NCBI GenBank assembly: GCA_012656075.1
Contig: JAAKBF010000076.1
Span: forward strand, 62,001-126,000
Direction of reading: 5' to 3'
Length of the DNA: 64,000 bases
Origin: Phytophthora hibernalis
Taxonomy: Eukaryota; Oomycota; Peronosporomycetes; Peronosporales; Peronosporaceae
Position 1 is the stretch's first letter. Each line of letters starts with the position of its first letter. The translations under genes and the position numbers were made by a program. The notes beneath the pieces are model-generated. The model saw only the letters and a list, made by a program, of their open reading frames with translations. It had not been told where the DNA came from and ran no database searches. This document shows, in pieces, positions 54,235 to 64,000 of the stretch.

Positions 54235-56013
54235 ATGGACATCGACATCGACAGCGGGGTGGACGATTCTTCAGCGGATGACGCTGTCATGGACCTACTA
54301 TTAGCAACAAACGACGCTTCTGCGCTCAACATTCCACATCAGCACGGTCGCCGGGGGGACAATGCTGATTTTCAGTCCCCAATGCCTACATACCCTCCCC
54401 AACAAAGCCCGGCTACCTTTCCTGGTTTCCAGTGCTGCCATGTCGCTCCGCAGCAGGGGGCTGCAGGCTTCCAGCGCCAACATGACGAGCTCCGGCAGCG
54501 TGTTGCTATTGGTATTGGCTATCAGCACCAGCACGCCAATCCACAGCAGGATAATGACGTTGGCTTCAGTTTTCAGCATCAACGCGGTGGTTCTGAGCGC
54601 TACGTGGATGGCACCCCCGGCTGCGACGGACGGAGAAATGAAGGACATGGCGAGCATGTTGAGGATTTTGAGGATTTTGAAACCCTTGATGAGCTGGATG
54701 AAGAGGAAATTGTTATTCTTTTCATTCTGTTGCTCACCCTGGTAGCCACTTTTGGGACTCTAGACTGGAGATCCCTTCGCGCTCCACCCAGTGAGAAAAT
54801 TACAGTACGATCGGACTTTTATGCCAAATTGAAGACACAGAGATCGATGACGGCATACCGAAAAACGTTACGCTGCTCGCCGGAGTCTTTTGATGCCCTG
54901 AGTACGTACTTGGAGCCGCTGTACTACAATAATTATGGTCTACCGGGAAAAACTTGCAGTACGCTTTTGACTGGGACCTTGCCGTTTGCTGACCTACTAC
55001 GGCAATGGCTGTGGTCAGGATGGGGACGGTATTGGAGGAGCAGCATCGCAGCTTGGGATGTCACGGGCCGTCGCCATTCGATACATCAAAAGGTTAGAAG
55101 ACCTACTCTACGATATGATGGACGACGTCATATATTTTCCAGCACCAACCGCAGATGATGAATGGAGGACATTGGTCAATGGTTTTGCTGCTCGAGGTGC
55201 CGATTTTCCGGATGTAGCGTGCGTTTATGATGGTACATTGATTCGAACACGGCGGCCGAGCGATTATCAGGTATACCATTTGCTCGTATTCGGTTTGCTC
55301 TTACCCTGACGTTGCAATCTACACTGTATTCGTTTGCAGGGCTTCTACGATAAGAGTGGCAAACCATCCTACAATTGTCTGGCCGCAATTGACTATCGCT
55401 ACAAGTTTCGGTATCTCGGTGTTTTCAGTGGCAGCAACTCCGATCAGTCCATGTGGAACCAGTCTGCCGTTCTTGGTGCCGAGCCAGGGACCTGTGCGCG
55501 CCAGGTTTCAACTGGCTGGGAGATGCTGGTTTCAAGTTGTGGCCTTTTTTATGGAACCGTGTGATGAGCGAGGTGGGCGACGATTGAATCGGAAGCAGCG
55601 ATAGTAATATGCTTGCTTTGGTTTTGTGTTTGATTCATGTTGATTTATGTGCGTTTATGAATGACATAGCTATAACTATCATCTATCCCAAACTCGCATT
55701 ATTGTCGAGCGTGTATTTGGCAAGGTGAAGGACGATTCAAAGTTCTTAATGGTGTAACAGATCGACGGGCTCACACTATCAATGCGCGGATGATCTGTGC
55801 TGCTGCAGTGCTTCACAATCTTTTGATTGATATTGGCGACAAACAGTTCAAAAGTGTGAACGACGTCGAAGCGCAGACGAAAGCAAGACGTGAAGCCATG
55901 CAAGTAATGGCAAATTTCAATCAAAACTGGGAGCGAACGCAGCAAGAAGTTGATTTAGCGACTCAAAAGCGTAACATGTATGCGGATCGGTTTTACGAGC
56001 GCGATAACGAGTA
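54235..56013 (+). CDS. Harbinger DDE_4 transposase, one intron, frame broken
   Basis: The ATG at 54235 opens a long N-terminal region (Asp/Ser then Gln/His-rich), followed by LRAPPSEKITVRSDFYAKLK and CSPESFDALSTYLEPLYYNN. After a frame change near 54985 there is SQLGMSRAVAIRYIKRLEDL and VACVYDGTLIRTRRPSDYQ with the first catalytic Asp. A 69-bp intron (55271-55339) joins to GFYDKSGKPSYNCLAAIDYR. A further break near 55490 precedes FNWLGDAGFKLWPF, holding the second Asp, and after a gap IIVERVFGKVKD carries the Glu. The last part (55790-56013) is helical. With breaks read through, all catalytic residues are present. The enzyme cuts and pastes the element. Confidence 0.75.
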
Positions 56014-56052
56014 ATCCAGCATTGGGTTGGATACTAGCCCAAGATCGAGCAT

Positions 56053-57477
56053 TTAGTCTACCCTGGAGTGCTCGTCTTCCTTCGTAATTGCCTTGTAAAG
56101 CTTTTCTGTCAGTTGGTGAAGTTCAGAAATTCCTTGAAGAAGTGCTTGGGTGGTGACTTGCTGAGCAGCATGAGATGATTCCAGGGTGGAGGTGAGATTG
56201 CCAAAAAGATGCGCAATGTCTACGCTGCTCTGGGGAGGGTTGCGTCGCGCCACTAGTACTCGCTCAATCGACTCAAAGCCAGCTTGTAGCGTGTCACTGA
56301 CCGTATCCACTGGACTTTTTGATGATGAGCTTTGGCGCTGCCGGTCACGCTGCTTTTTGGCCTTTGCCGCCGCTTTGGCTTTTGCACGAGCCTCGCTCGG
56401 GGTATCCGAGCAGTTACCACCAGATATATCGCCTTCTTCGTTTTTGCTTTCACTGCTGTCTTCACTCTCAGCGCTATCGAGCAAATTAACGCCAGCGGTT
56501 GTACTCGACTCAGTGATCGCCTCGCCAGTACAGCCAGGACGGTGGGAAAACACGTCGCACAGTAAAGGCCACAGCCCTGCAATCTCGGTGCCCAACGCAT
56601 TGCGGTACGTCGGGTTCACATTCAGAGGATCGCATGTTAGTTTCACCGGTTTGTTGCTAGAGCCAGAGCTGTCGCTTTCCGAATCCGGTGGCTCGAGGAA
56701 GTAGTCCAAATGCATTTCTGGAAATTTGCGCAGGGTTGAACTGCCATCATCTTCGCTATCAGAGCGACCATCGTGAACCCGATTTCCTGTCGCGAGCAGT
56801 TGCGCGCGTTTCAAACGGTACGCAGCGCGGATGGCGTTCAACTTGTTCTTAAACTGTTTAACAGAGACTTCGCGTGGCTCGCCGTCACCCCACGCTCGTT
56901 CCACAAGTGCACATTGATGGAAGACATTGATTGTGTCCTCCCACTTGTCACGAATAGCCTTCGTGTCCGAGGTGGTTGCCGCGAACTTCGCCAAGATCAA
57001 CTGTTTTAATCGAGCCTGAATAGCTAACGCAGTGAGTTCGATCGTCCAGTGCATGCTTGAACTCTGGATCGTCTTTGCCGTACGAACAGCAGCCTTCTTT
57101 GCGGTTGATGCTTTGGCTCGGATAACGGGCCGTGGGTTGATGGCACCACTTGCGCTCACTTTCTTGCTTGATGCGGGCCTCGCCTTTGCCTTGGTTGTCT
57201 TCCGTGTCGTGGTCGTTGAAGCTGTGCGACTCCGGTTTTGCTTGGTCTTTGTCGTAGTAAGACAGCGCGTAGATCCTCTGGTTGCACTGTCACCTTCACC
57301 GGAACTTTGAGCAGTAGTGACGTCTAGCAGTGGAGTAGATGTCCTGCTGGAAACTCTTGCTCTCTTGGCTTGCGGCCCAGCATTCTCCGGGGATCTGGTG
57401 CCTGATGGTGAAGCTTCAGAGTCTCCGTTCTGCTCTTCATACTGTGTGTAGTACGTGTGTCTCACGATGAGGCTCAT
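56053..57477 (-). CDS. Harbinger-associated Myb/SANT-like DNA-binding protein
   Basis: The ATG at 57477 is preferred; the frame stays open upstream into Gypsy sequence to 57531. The Ser/Thr/Lys-rich N-terminus (PQAKRARVSSR, a likely nuclear signal) is followed by a Myb/SANT-like domain around MHWTIELTALAIQARLKQLI, IRDKWEDTINVFHQC and VSVKQFKNKLNAIRAAYRLK. An acidic linker and a helical C-terminus (LTEKLYKAITKEDE) follow. In Harbinger elements this second protein brings the transposase to the nucleus and the element ends. The frame is intact over 475 codons, in contrast to the transposase. Confidence 0.75.
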   Translation of the reverse strand: MSLIVRHTYYTQYEEQNGDSEASPSGTRSPENAGPQAKRARVSSRTSTPLLDVTTAQSSGEGDSATRGSTRCLTTTKTKQNRSRTASTTTTRKTTKAKARPASSKKVSASGAINPRPVIRAKASTAKKAAVRTAKTIQSSSMHWTIELTALAIQARLKQLILAKFAATTSDTKAIRDKWEDTINVFHQCALVERAWGDGEPREVSVKQFKNKLNAIRAAYRLKRAQLLATGNRVHDGRSDSEDDGSSTLRKFPEMHLDYFLEPPDSESDSSGSSNKPVKLTCDPLNVNPTYRNALGTEIAGLWPLLCDVFSHRPGCTGEAITESSTTAGVNLLDSAESEDSSESKNEEGDISGGNCSDTPSEARAKAKAAAKAKKQRDRQRQSSSSKSPVDTVSDTLQAGFESIERVLVARRNPPQSSVDIAHLFGNLTSTLESSHAAQQVTTQALLQGISELHQLTEKLYKAITKEDEHSRVD

Positions 57478-57526
57478 GGATCTCTCAAGATCGAGAGCGT
57501 CGCTCAGGCCCGTGGAGCCGGCGATG

Positions 57527-57770
57527 GACAAGTCGCTGGAGCCGGTGCTCGCGCAACGAAGAGTGGTCGAGCAGGTCTCCCACTACGCAAGGCGTCGATG
57601 CTGGGTCAGCTCGCGCAGGACAAGTCACTGGAGCCGGAGCTCGCGCAACGAAGAGTGGTCGAGCAGGGTCTCCCACTACGCAAGGCGTCGATGCTGGGCC
57701 AGCTCGCGCAGGACCAGTCGCTGGAGCCGGAGCTCGCGCAACACAGAGTGGACAAGCAGGGACTCCCACG
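57527..57770 (+). repeat. 93-bp tandem repeat, 2.6 copies
   Basis: Units start at 57527 (92 bp), 57619 (93 bp) and 57712 (partial). Each encodes about 31 codons around DKSLEPELAQRRVVEQ and GLPLRKASMLGQLAQ. The first unit lacks one G in a GGG run, which shifts the frame relative to the others. It lies at the start of the Gypsy-derived coding region. Confidence 0.85.
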
Positions 57771-60700
57771 TTGGAAGATGTTCAGGCTGCGTCAGCCACT
57801 GCAAGTTCATACCGCGAGGCAGTCTCTTCGGGTGAGGCGACCACACCAGTGGTGTTTGATGCTCTCACAGGAGAACGCAAGGAGGGCGTGAATCTGGGTC
57901 CCCTGCTTACGGTAGCGTATCTACTCGAGCTGGAAGATCTCTCGTATGAGGAGCTCTTGGACTCGCTGAAGGTGGGCGAGTTCGAGGAGATGCTCCTCAT
58001 CCACCGCGAACACGACTCGGTCGATCTCAATACCTCTTCGGTCATGGACCCGGAGGTGCTTGAAGATGAGCGATCCGAGTTGAGGCAGAAAAGGTATGGC
58101 GCGGCCATCCTGAAGGACCCGTCGGACCCGTACTACCCTCTCCTGATGGAGTTCTCGGATGTCGTCAGCGATGACCCACCGTTGGTGTTGCCTCCGGATA
58201 GGGGTTCGACACGAAATCAATCTGGTGCCGGGCACCAAGTACTGCACGACTCGCCAGTGGCCATTACCGAAGGTGCAAGTCGACGTAATCGACGCCTTCT
58301 TCGCTGCCAAGTATGCCGCGGGCATGGTACGCATGTCGAAGTCGCCGCACTCGTCCCCGACGTTTTGCGTAAAGAAACCCAACGGTAAATGGCGCATGGT
58401 GCACGCGTTCAACAAGTTGAATGTAGCGACGATACCGGCGTCCACGCCAATCCCTCGGAAGGACGTGTTGCAGAACAACATGGCAGGATGCACTATCTTC
58501 AGCGCACTCAACATGGTCAACGGCTATTATCAGCTGCTGATGCGCGAGTCCGACGTACCCCTCACAGCGGTGAGTACTCCCAGTGGGATGTTGTGGGAGT
58601 GGCTTGTGATGCCCCAGGGGCTGTCAAACGCTCCGGCCACGTTCAATCGGCTGGTGACGCAACTTTTTCGGCCGATGCGGGCGTTCGCACAGACGTACTT
58701 CGATGATATCTTCGTGCACAGTCCAACTACTTGCACAAGTACAGTGCCAATTATGCCGAGATGGCGCGGCCATTGACCAACCTCCTGAAGAAGGACACGG
58801 AATGGTCGTGGAACGACGAGGCTCACCAAGCGTTTGAGTCTATCAAAAGAAGCTTGCAGAGCGCTCCGATCTTGGCTTTGCCAGACGACGATCGCCCGTT
58901 CAGTGTAGTATGCGATGAATCCGACTTTGCCATTGGCTGTGCGCTTCTGCAATTCGATGCCGATGGCAGAGAGCGAGTGGTCTCGTTCCACTCGCGCCAA
59001 CTAAAGGAGGCAGAGAAGAACTACCCGGTCCACGACAAGGAACTTCTCGCTATGAAGTACGTGCTGGTGAAATTTCGGATACACCCGCTTGGCAGTAAAC
59101 CCTTTGTGATCTACACAGACCACGTGTCCTTGCGGACTGCGACATCGTCGCCTCATCTCTCTCAACGCATGGCGCGGTGGCTCTCCTTCTTCGCGGAGTA
59201 TAACTTCACGGTGGAGTACAAGCCAGGAAAGCAGAACGTCCTCGCGGGCGCACTTTCCCGACGTCCGGACTACGAGCTGGCGCACGTCGCGTACCTCGAG
59301 TCCCCGCTCTATGAGCTTCTGCGAGAGGCGTACGCCGAGGACGAAGATCTGGTCGATCTCGTTAGAGCACTCGGTACGCCGAAGGCAGCGGTGAAGATAA
59401 CTGCGCGGCAGCACTCGCGGTTGCACCGCTACTCTCTGGTCGAAGGTCTCCTCTATTACCAAGTCGATGAAGGCGAAGAGCCTCGCATAGTCGTTCCTAA
59501 CGACGAGGCCTTGCGGCATCGCGTTCTCTACGAGGGTCACGACACGCCGCTCAGCGGCCATCTTGGACGTGAGAAGACGTACACGTCCGTGGCGCGCAAC
59601 TTCTGGTGGCCTCACATGTACAAGTGGGTTCGGAAGTACGTGCAGACGTGCGAAACGTGCCAACGTGTGAAACCCGCTTCCTCGTCATCGGCTCCCTTGA
59701 TGAGCTTGCCGGTGCCGGCCGATTGCTGGCGCTCGGTGAGCATGGACTTCATCTTCGAGCTTCCGGCAGATGCACGCGGCCACACTGGTATCTTGGTCTT
59801 CGTTTGCCGTCTCAGTAAGATGGTGCGGCTAGCCGCAGTGAAAAGAGTGAGACGGCGCCGCAAGCGGATCAACTCTTTGTCGTCAATGTCTTTCGACATA
59901 ATGGCCTTCCGGAGGCATTCGTGAGTGATCGGGATCCCCGCTTCGTCTCACACTTCTGGAAACACTTGTTCCGTCTTCTCGGAACGAGATTGGACATGTC
60001 CACGGCGGACCATCCGCAGACAGACGGTCAAACCGAGCGGGTGAACCGCGTGTTGGAGGATGTGTTGCGCAGCGTCTGCGCCGAAGAACCCACAAACGCT
60101 GCTGCCGCAGGTTGAGTTCGCTCTGAATAATGCTGTGCATTCGTCGACGGGTTTCATCCCATTCTACGTTAACGGGCTACGCCATCCGCGTACGCCACTG
60201 TCGTTACCCCCGGCTTCTAATTTGAGTGGGGAGAGGCTGACGCCGAAGACCCGCGGGGCCTTAAAGGCCTGCGTCCGTCCGTCAAACGGAACCTGTTGGC
60301 GTTCATCGAGACTGGTGAAGCCGTAATACAACGCGTCCGGGACGCTATGGCTGCCGCGCAAGACACACAGAAGGAAAACAGTGATCGCCTAGGGCGAAGG
60401 AACGTGAATGTGTTTAAACTTGGGACCAGGTACTCTTAAACGCTAAAACCTCCCTATGCAGGCGGTCACTACGGTGGGCAGCACAAAGCTGCGTCCACGG
60501 TTCGTGGGGCCGTTCACGGTCATCGAAGTCCATGGCAACGCATACACATTGGACCTGCCGTCGGCTATGGCCACGCACCCGACGTTCTACGTGGGACTTC
60601 TTAAGCCCTATCACCAGGCCGAGGTGAATGACTCTGAGAGTCCGACGTATTCGCGAAGTGGCGAAACGCGTTCGCCATCATCTGCAGCATATCCAGCGGA

Positions 60701-61380
60701 GGAACGGTCGCAGCAGGAGGAGCAGCCGCAGGGGCGGAGCAGTCGGAGGAGCACGGCTCTCCAACGCCTCAACGCAAGAGTAGAGGTCGCGGAGCAACCC
60801 AAAGTGCTTGTGAAGCTCAGCACGGTCATTCGCGAGGGCCCTCTCGCTCTCCGAGCATCGATAAAGCGCTTGTCGAAGGTCCTCGCTCGAGCGATCGACC
60901 TGCCGCTGGCGATCACCCGCACTGCGTTCAAGCTGAACCACACTTGGAGCCAAATGACTCACAGTCGACTCGACGGAGTGCAGGTTCCCTCGCAGGGCCA
61001 CTAAGTCAGTCCTCTGCGACTCCAAGAGCCGTTGGAAACCCTCCACTGCAGTCACGAGCTTCGTGTGGTCAGAATGGCCAACAGGCGCTGAAGCGCGCGC
61101 CGCCAACACCTGACGCAGAGCGTCCCGATCCGTGGACGCGTCCGTTGCGTCCCCGCCTCCACTGATCGGTAATGAGGGCGCTCTCTACTTCCATGTCGAG
61201 AGAATACTGAGGCGCCGCGGGCGTAGCGGTCACTACCAATACTTGATGAAGTGGCGCGGCTATCCGGAGGATCAAAGCACGTGGGAGGCTGGTAGCCGTC
61301 TCTAGGAGGACTGCGCCGACATCGTGGCCGCTTATGACCGCTCCCTGGAGCCGGTCGGCGCTAACCGCGCCAAGAACACT
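57771..61380 (+). pseudogene. Gypsy (Ty3) pol relic: RT, RNase H, integrase, chromodomain
   Basis: In order: a leader with LSYEELLDSLKVGEFEEMLL, then after a break near 58190 reverse transcriptase with KKPNGKWRMVHAFNKLN, FSALNMVNGYYQLLMRE, VMPQGLSNAPATFNRLV and YFDDIFVHS. Motif A has Asn (AAC, 58510-58512) in place of its catalytic Asp. A stretch of roughly 60 codons between the YFDD motif and NYLHKYSANYAEMARPLTNL is deleted. RNase H follows (VVCDESDFAIGCALLQFD, VIYTDHVSLRTA), then integrase with an HHCC finger (SGHLGREKT, CETCQRVKP), SMDFIFELP, and after a break near 59880 VSDRDPRF and QTDGQTERVNRVLED. FVGPFTVIEVHGNAYTLDLP lies at 60.5 kb, and a chromodomain (YQYLMKWRGYPEDQSTWEAG) at 61240 with an in-frame stop after it. 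No LTR was found on this strand; it is a dead copy. Confidence 0.85.
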
Positions 61381-63246
61381 GAACGGTTCTACCGGCTGCG
61401 ACTGCCACGACTTCTGGATCTTCTGCACAACCTCCTCGAGGATAACGCCCGGAATGGGCTTCGAGCGCTCGAGGTATCGGTTGCGCCACTGGCCATCCAC
61501 GATGGACTTCGCCATGCGGAAGCGGAGGCGCCGTTGGGCCAGCCAGTCGATACGGTACGGCGAGTCCGTGAACTCGGGCAAGGGGTACCCCAAGTGGTGC
61601 AGCCAGTCTGTGAACTCGCGTTCGTTGGACTGGCGGGCGAGGCCCGTGTCGTCGTGGAGGACGACTGGACACTCGTCGTACTGCTGCACCGCCTTACCCG
61701 GCTCACGACTCTGTCGAAGGTACTCGCGGTACTCCCGTACGGGCCAGTATCACAGCGCGAGCAGCTGCTCTTTGTTTCGAGGTGCCGCTGGCTCGTGATC
61801 TCGCTTCGAGGTTCGTCGCTGCTCCGCAGCCTCCCTCACATCGCGGGCACGATCGTGAAGGTGCTGGCGGTTGTCGGGCTGAAGCAGCCCTTCGGGTACG
61901 TCATCACCGTCGCCGACGTTGATGATAACTTGGGCTTCCCGCTTGGCGGCTTCAGCAGCAGCACTGCGAGGAGTTGCAGGACTCCCCGGATGGAGATGTC
62001 GCTGCTGATCGGTGAGCTTGGGTGAAGTGCTTGGGTCGTTGACCTCGCCCGACTCCAGATCCGACTCGCTGTAGTCGACCTCGTCCGAGGCATCCTACTC
62101 CGAGCGGTGCTTCGCTTCACTTGTTACACCCGGCTCGGGTTTGCGATCGGTGGCTGAGGCAGCGTCCTTGGGTGCGTCGCTGGTCGGCTTTGCAGTCGCC
62201 GAGTGGGACTTGTCGTCGCCGGCCTCGGAGGCGTTGTCGCCGTCCCTCGGAACTTTGGAAGCTTGACCATCGTCATCAGTAGCTCTGTGAGCCTCGTCGC
62301 CGCTGTCCGAAGCTTTTCGTCAGGACCCGGGACTTTGGAAGTCGCTGCCGTCGCTGCGGTCGTTGCCGTCGGCGCGCTCGCATCTTCCGCTCTTGGAGCT
62401 TCGGCGCCGTGGGATTCCGGGCTGTCGTCGCCCAGAACTAGATTCGGGTTGGTCTCGCCGTCGGAGTCCGACTCGTTGTCGCTGCCGCCTTCGTACGGTC
62501 CGGGCAGGGTGACCTCGGTGCGTTTCCTGCTGGACCGGGATCTGGTCACAGCGGGCTTAGCCCTGTCGTCGGGCTTCTGGGAAGCCTTCTTCGGATGCCG
62601 AGGCGGCTTCTTCGATTGGGCTTCGCCGCCTTTCGTCTTGTGGTCGGAGGCGCGGAGCGCCTGGAGTCGACGCGCTTTGGCATCGCAAGTGGTGCGGGTC
62701 TTGGCCTGGTGCCCGGTGGGCGTCTTGGATTCTCGGCGGTTGTTCGCTCGGGCGCAAATTGCAGAATGAGGCGTTGCCTGTGCGGTTCGCTGGAATTCCC
62801 CCTGGGACAAGGTGCTTCCCGTTTGGGTGTGGGAGGGTGTAATGGGGCCACTTGACAGGGGGCGACCATTGTTCTCTGTGATGTGGTCCACACCATTGGT
62901 GTCCGTCACACGCGTGGTGTGTGGCACGTCAGGACTTCAGTCGTACTTAAGTGGTACGTCAGTTGTATAAAAGCAGTACATCTAAATGGGTGGTCCCCAT
63001 TAGGACAGATCAGATTAGACAGGGATTCAGTATGCAGATAGTTAGCAGTAGTTAGAACTACAACAGTGTTCTTAAGATAAATCAGTTTAACTCTAACCCG
63101 GAAGTTCGCAAGTCAATTGGTACTCGGTACCATATTGGACAGGAAGGCCAGGCCTTTGCAAGCTTACAGCAGGAACGCTAGGCGTCTGTTGTGGTTAGCG
63201 CGTTAACGTTTCCTCTAAAGCTAAGGTGCGTGTGACCCCCGTCACA
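61340..63246 (-). mobile_element. Gypsy LTR retrotransposon relic: 5' LTR plus gag
   Basis: Minus-strand reading: LTR 63246-62918, then a gag-like frame 62927-62124 (Pro/Lys/Arg/Ser-rich, SRSSRKRTEVTLPGPYEGG), a degenerate part, then 61689 to about 61340 with EFTDWLHHLGYPLPEFTDSP, YRIDWLAQRRLRFRMAKSIV and YLERSKPIPGVILEE. It stops where the plus-strand Gypsy chromodomain begins, so the two elements meet head to head and neither is complete. It is the same family as 20790-22250. Confidence 0.75.
62918..63246 (-). repeat. Gypsy LTR, copy 2
   Basis: TGTGACGGGGGTCA...GACGTGCCACACA on the minus strand, about 329 bp. Matches 21910-22250 with scattered substitutions and small indels. Confidence 0.75.
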
Positions 63247-64000
63247 GGCTGGGACGCTATATACACGCTCTGCAGCGCGCATAGATAAATGGTCTAGTCC
63301 TCGAGTGCATACAGCAACCGAGGCTGCTCTCAAGTCAGTGAGGGCTGTTCTTAACAGGGGTAGAATGGTAGAATTGTAGTACCTGATACTACATTTTCGA
63401 GAATGGATTACGCAAAAGACTTGTGCATAAAAACTGATACTGGTAGAACCGTACACCCGTTCCCGGCGAACGAGGTGAACGGTAGAATGGGCGAGAACGT
63501 GTCAAGCTGATATTTAAAGCGCCTTTTACGTTGACCTATGTCCCTCGCGTCCAACCAAAAGATACACCGCTTACCTGCCTCCAAGACGGCCGCCGCAACG
63601 AACTTCATTGGGCAGGTGCAGCTCTCAACTCTCACTCCTCGCGGCTGAAAAGTCCTCTATCGTGCCGAGCCGTCCTGTGTGCGCGTGCTGCACTTCTGGA
63701 AGAATATGGCCGGGAGCGTGGTTTGGGAGGCGAAGCCTTCGTGGGAGGGTCCGAGTACTTGCCCCTAAGCTCTTCTGCACCTTGGACATGTCTGCACTAT
63801 TAGACAGAGAGGTCTATAGAAGTTGCCGCCTTGAGCGGCGGGAGCGATGCATTCACGTCGTCTTCGAGCGCTGTCGGGGGCGGGCGGACGGGAGGTCTTG
63901 ATCACAAGGAGGTTACGGTAAACTTTACCAGGCCTGGTCCTCCGTGCGGTGGTACTTAAGCCGAGCGCGGGGTTCATCCTTGCGTCTTGATAGGGAGCAA
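63247..64000. other. No gene recognised
   Basis: Short frames on both strands (for example 63531-63803 plus) without recognisable content. Confidence 0.4.

Larger units (their letters stand above)
54235..57477. mobile_element. PIF/Harbinger-type element with two convergent genes
   Basis: A DDE_4 transposase on the plus strand and a Myb/SANT-like protein on the minus strand converge with a 40-bp gap, the standard two-gene layout of Harbinger elements. I could not identify terminal inverted repeats; the right side abuts Gypsy-derived sequence at about 57480. The span given is only the coding part. Confidence 0.8.

Noticed and set aside
61324..62025. Plus-strand 233-codon frame after the Gypsy chromodomain
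   Set aside because: It lies antisense to a gag-like frame that matches the orientation of the adjacent LTR and the second copy at 20.8 kb.
1..64000. tRNA and rRNA genes
   Set aside because: No cloverleaf or rRNA core sequence was recognised by eye on either strand; a short tRNA could still be missed.

Overview
The window looks like an oomycete nuclear contig, most likely Phytophthora or a close relative in the Peronosporales. The evidence is two secreted RxLR-dEER type effector genes, short 60-80 bp GT-AG introns, an axonemal gene that fits a zoospore-forming organism, oomycete-style initiator motifs next to start codons, and a dense mix of MULE, PIF/Harbinger, pogo, piggyBac and Gypsy elements. 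No species assignment is possible from the sequence alone.

Layout. 1-11275 holds the 3' part of a midasin (MDN1/REA1) gene, from the last AAA module through the acidic domain to the MIDAS domain. 11.4-14.05 kb has an unrecognised gene and a secreted metzincin-like protease. 14.3-26.95 kb is a transposon field: a foldback element, a MULE transposase fragment, a broken AWS-SET gene, a Gypsy 5' LTR plus gag relic, Harbinger fragments, and a pogo-like element with 24-bp terminal inverted repeats and a TA duplication. 27.2-40.8 kb is effector territory: two related RxLR genes on opposite strands, a glycine/tryptophan-repeat secreted protein with an inverted-repeat element just upstream, a rearranged set of DENR/SUI1 gene fragments with a perfect 74-bp inverted repeat, ankyrin and Harbinger fragments, and a multi-exon piggyBac-type gene whose introns share a palindromic motif around the branch point. 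42.1-52.9 kb is a housekeeping island: a TPR protein with a degenerate prolyl-hydroxylase-like domain, a bZIP factor, DRC2, a small unknown gene, a PX-DUSP-IQ protein and COG6. 54.2-63.25 kb is again mobile: a two-gene Harbinger element, a Gypsy pol relic on the + strand and a Gypsy gag plus LTR on the - strand.

Most protein-coding genes that can be recognised, host and transposon alike, are broken by single-base frame changes, often in short homopolymers, at roughly one per kilobase. Flanking codons and conserved motifs are otherwise intact. I read this mainly as uncorrected consensus indels in a long-read assembly, not as mass pseudogenisation, so gene spans are given across the breaks. A few lesions are substitutions in transposons (an in-frame stop in the piggyBac gene, a catalytic Asp to Asn in the Gypsy reverse transcriptase) and look like real decay.

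The housekeeping genes serve separate cell functions: ribosome assembly, Golgi tethering, flagellar motility, phosphoinositide binding and transcription. The effector, protease and repeat-rich secreted genes lie among repeats, as expected for the gene-sparse compartment of a plant-pathogen genome.
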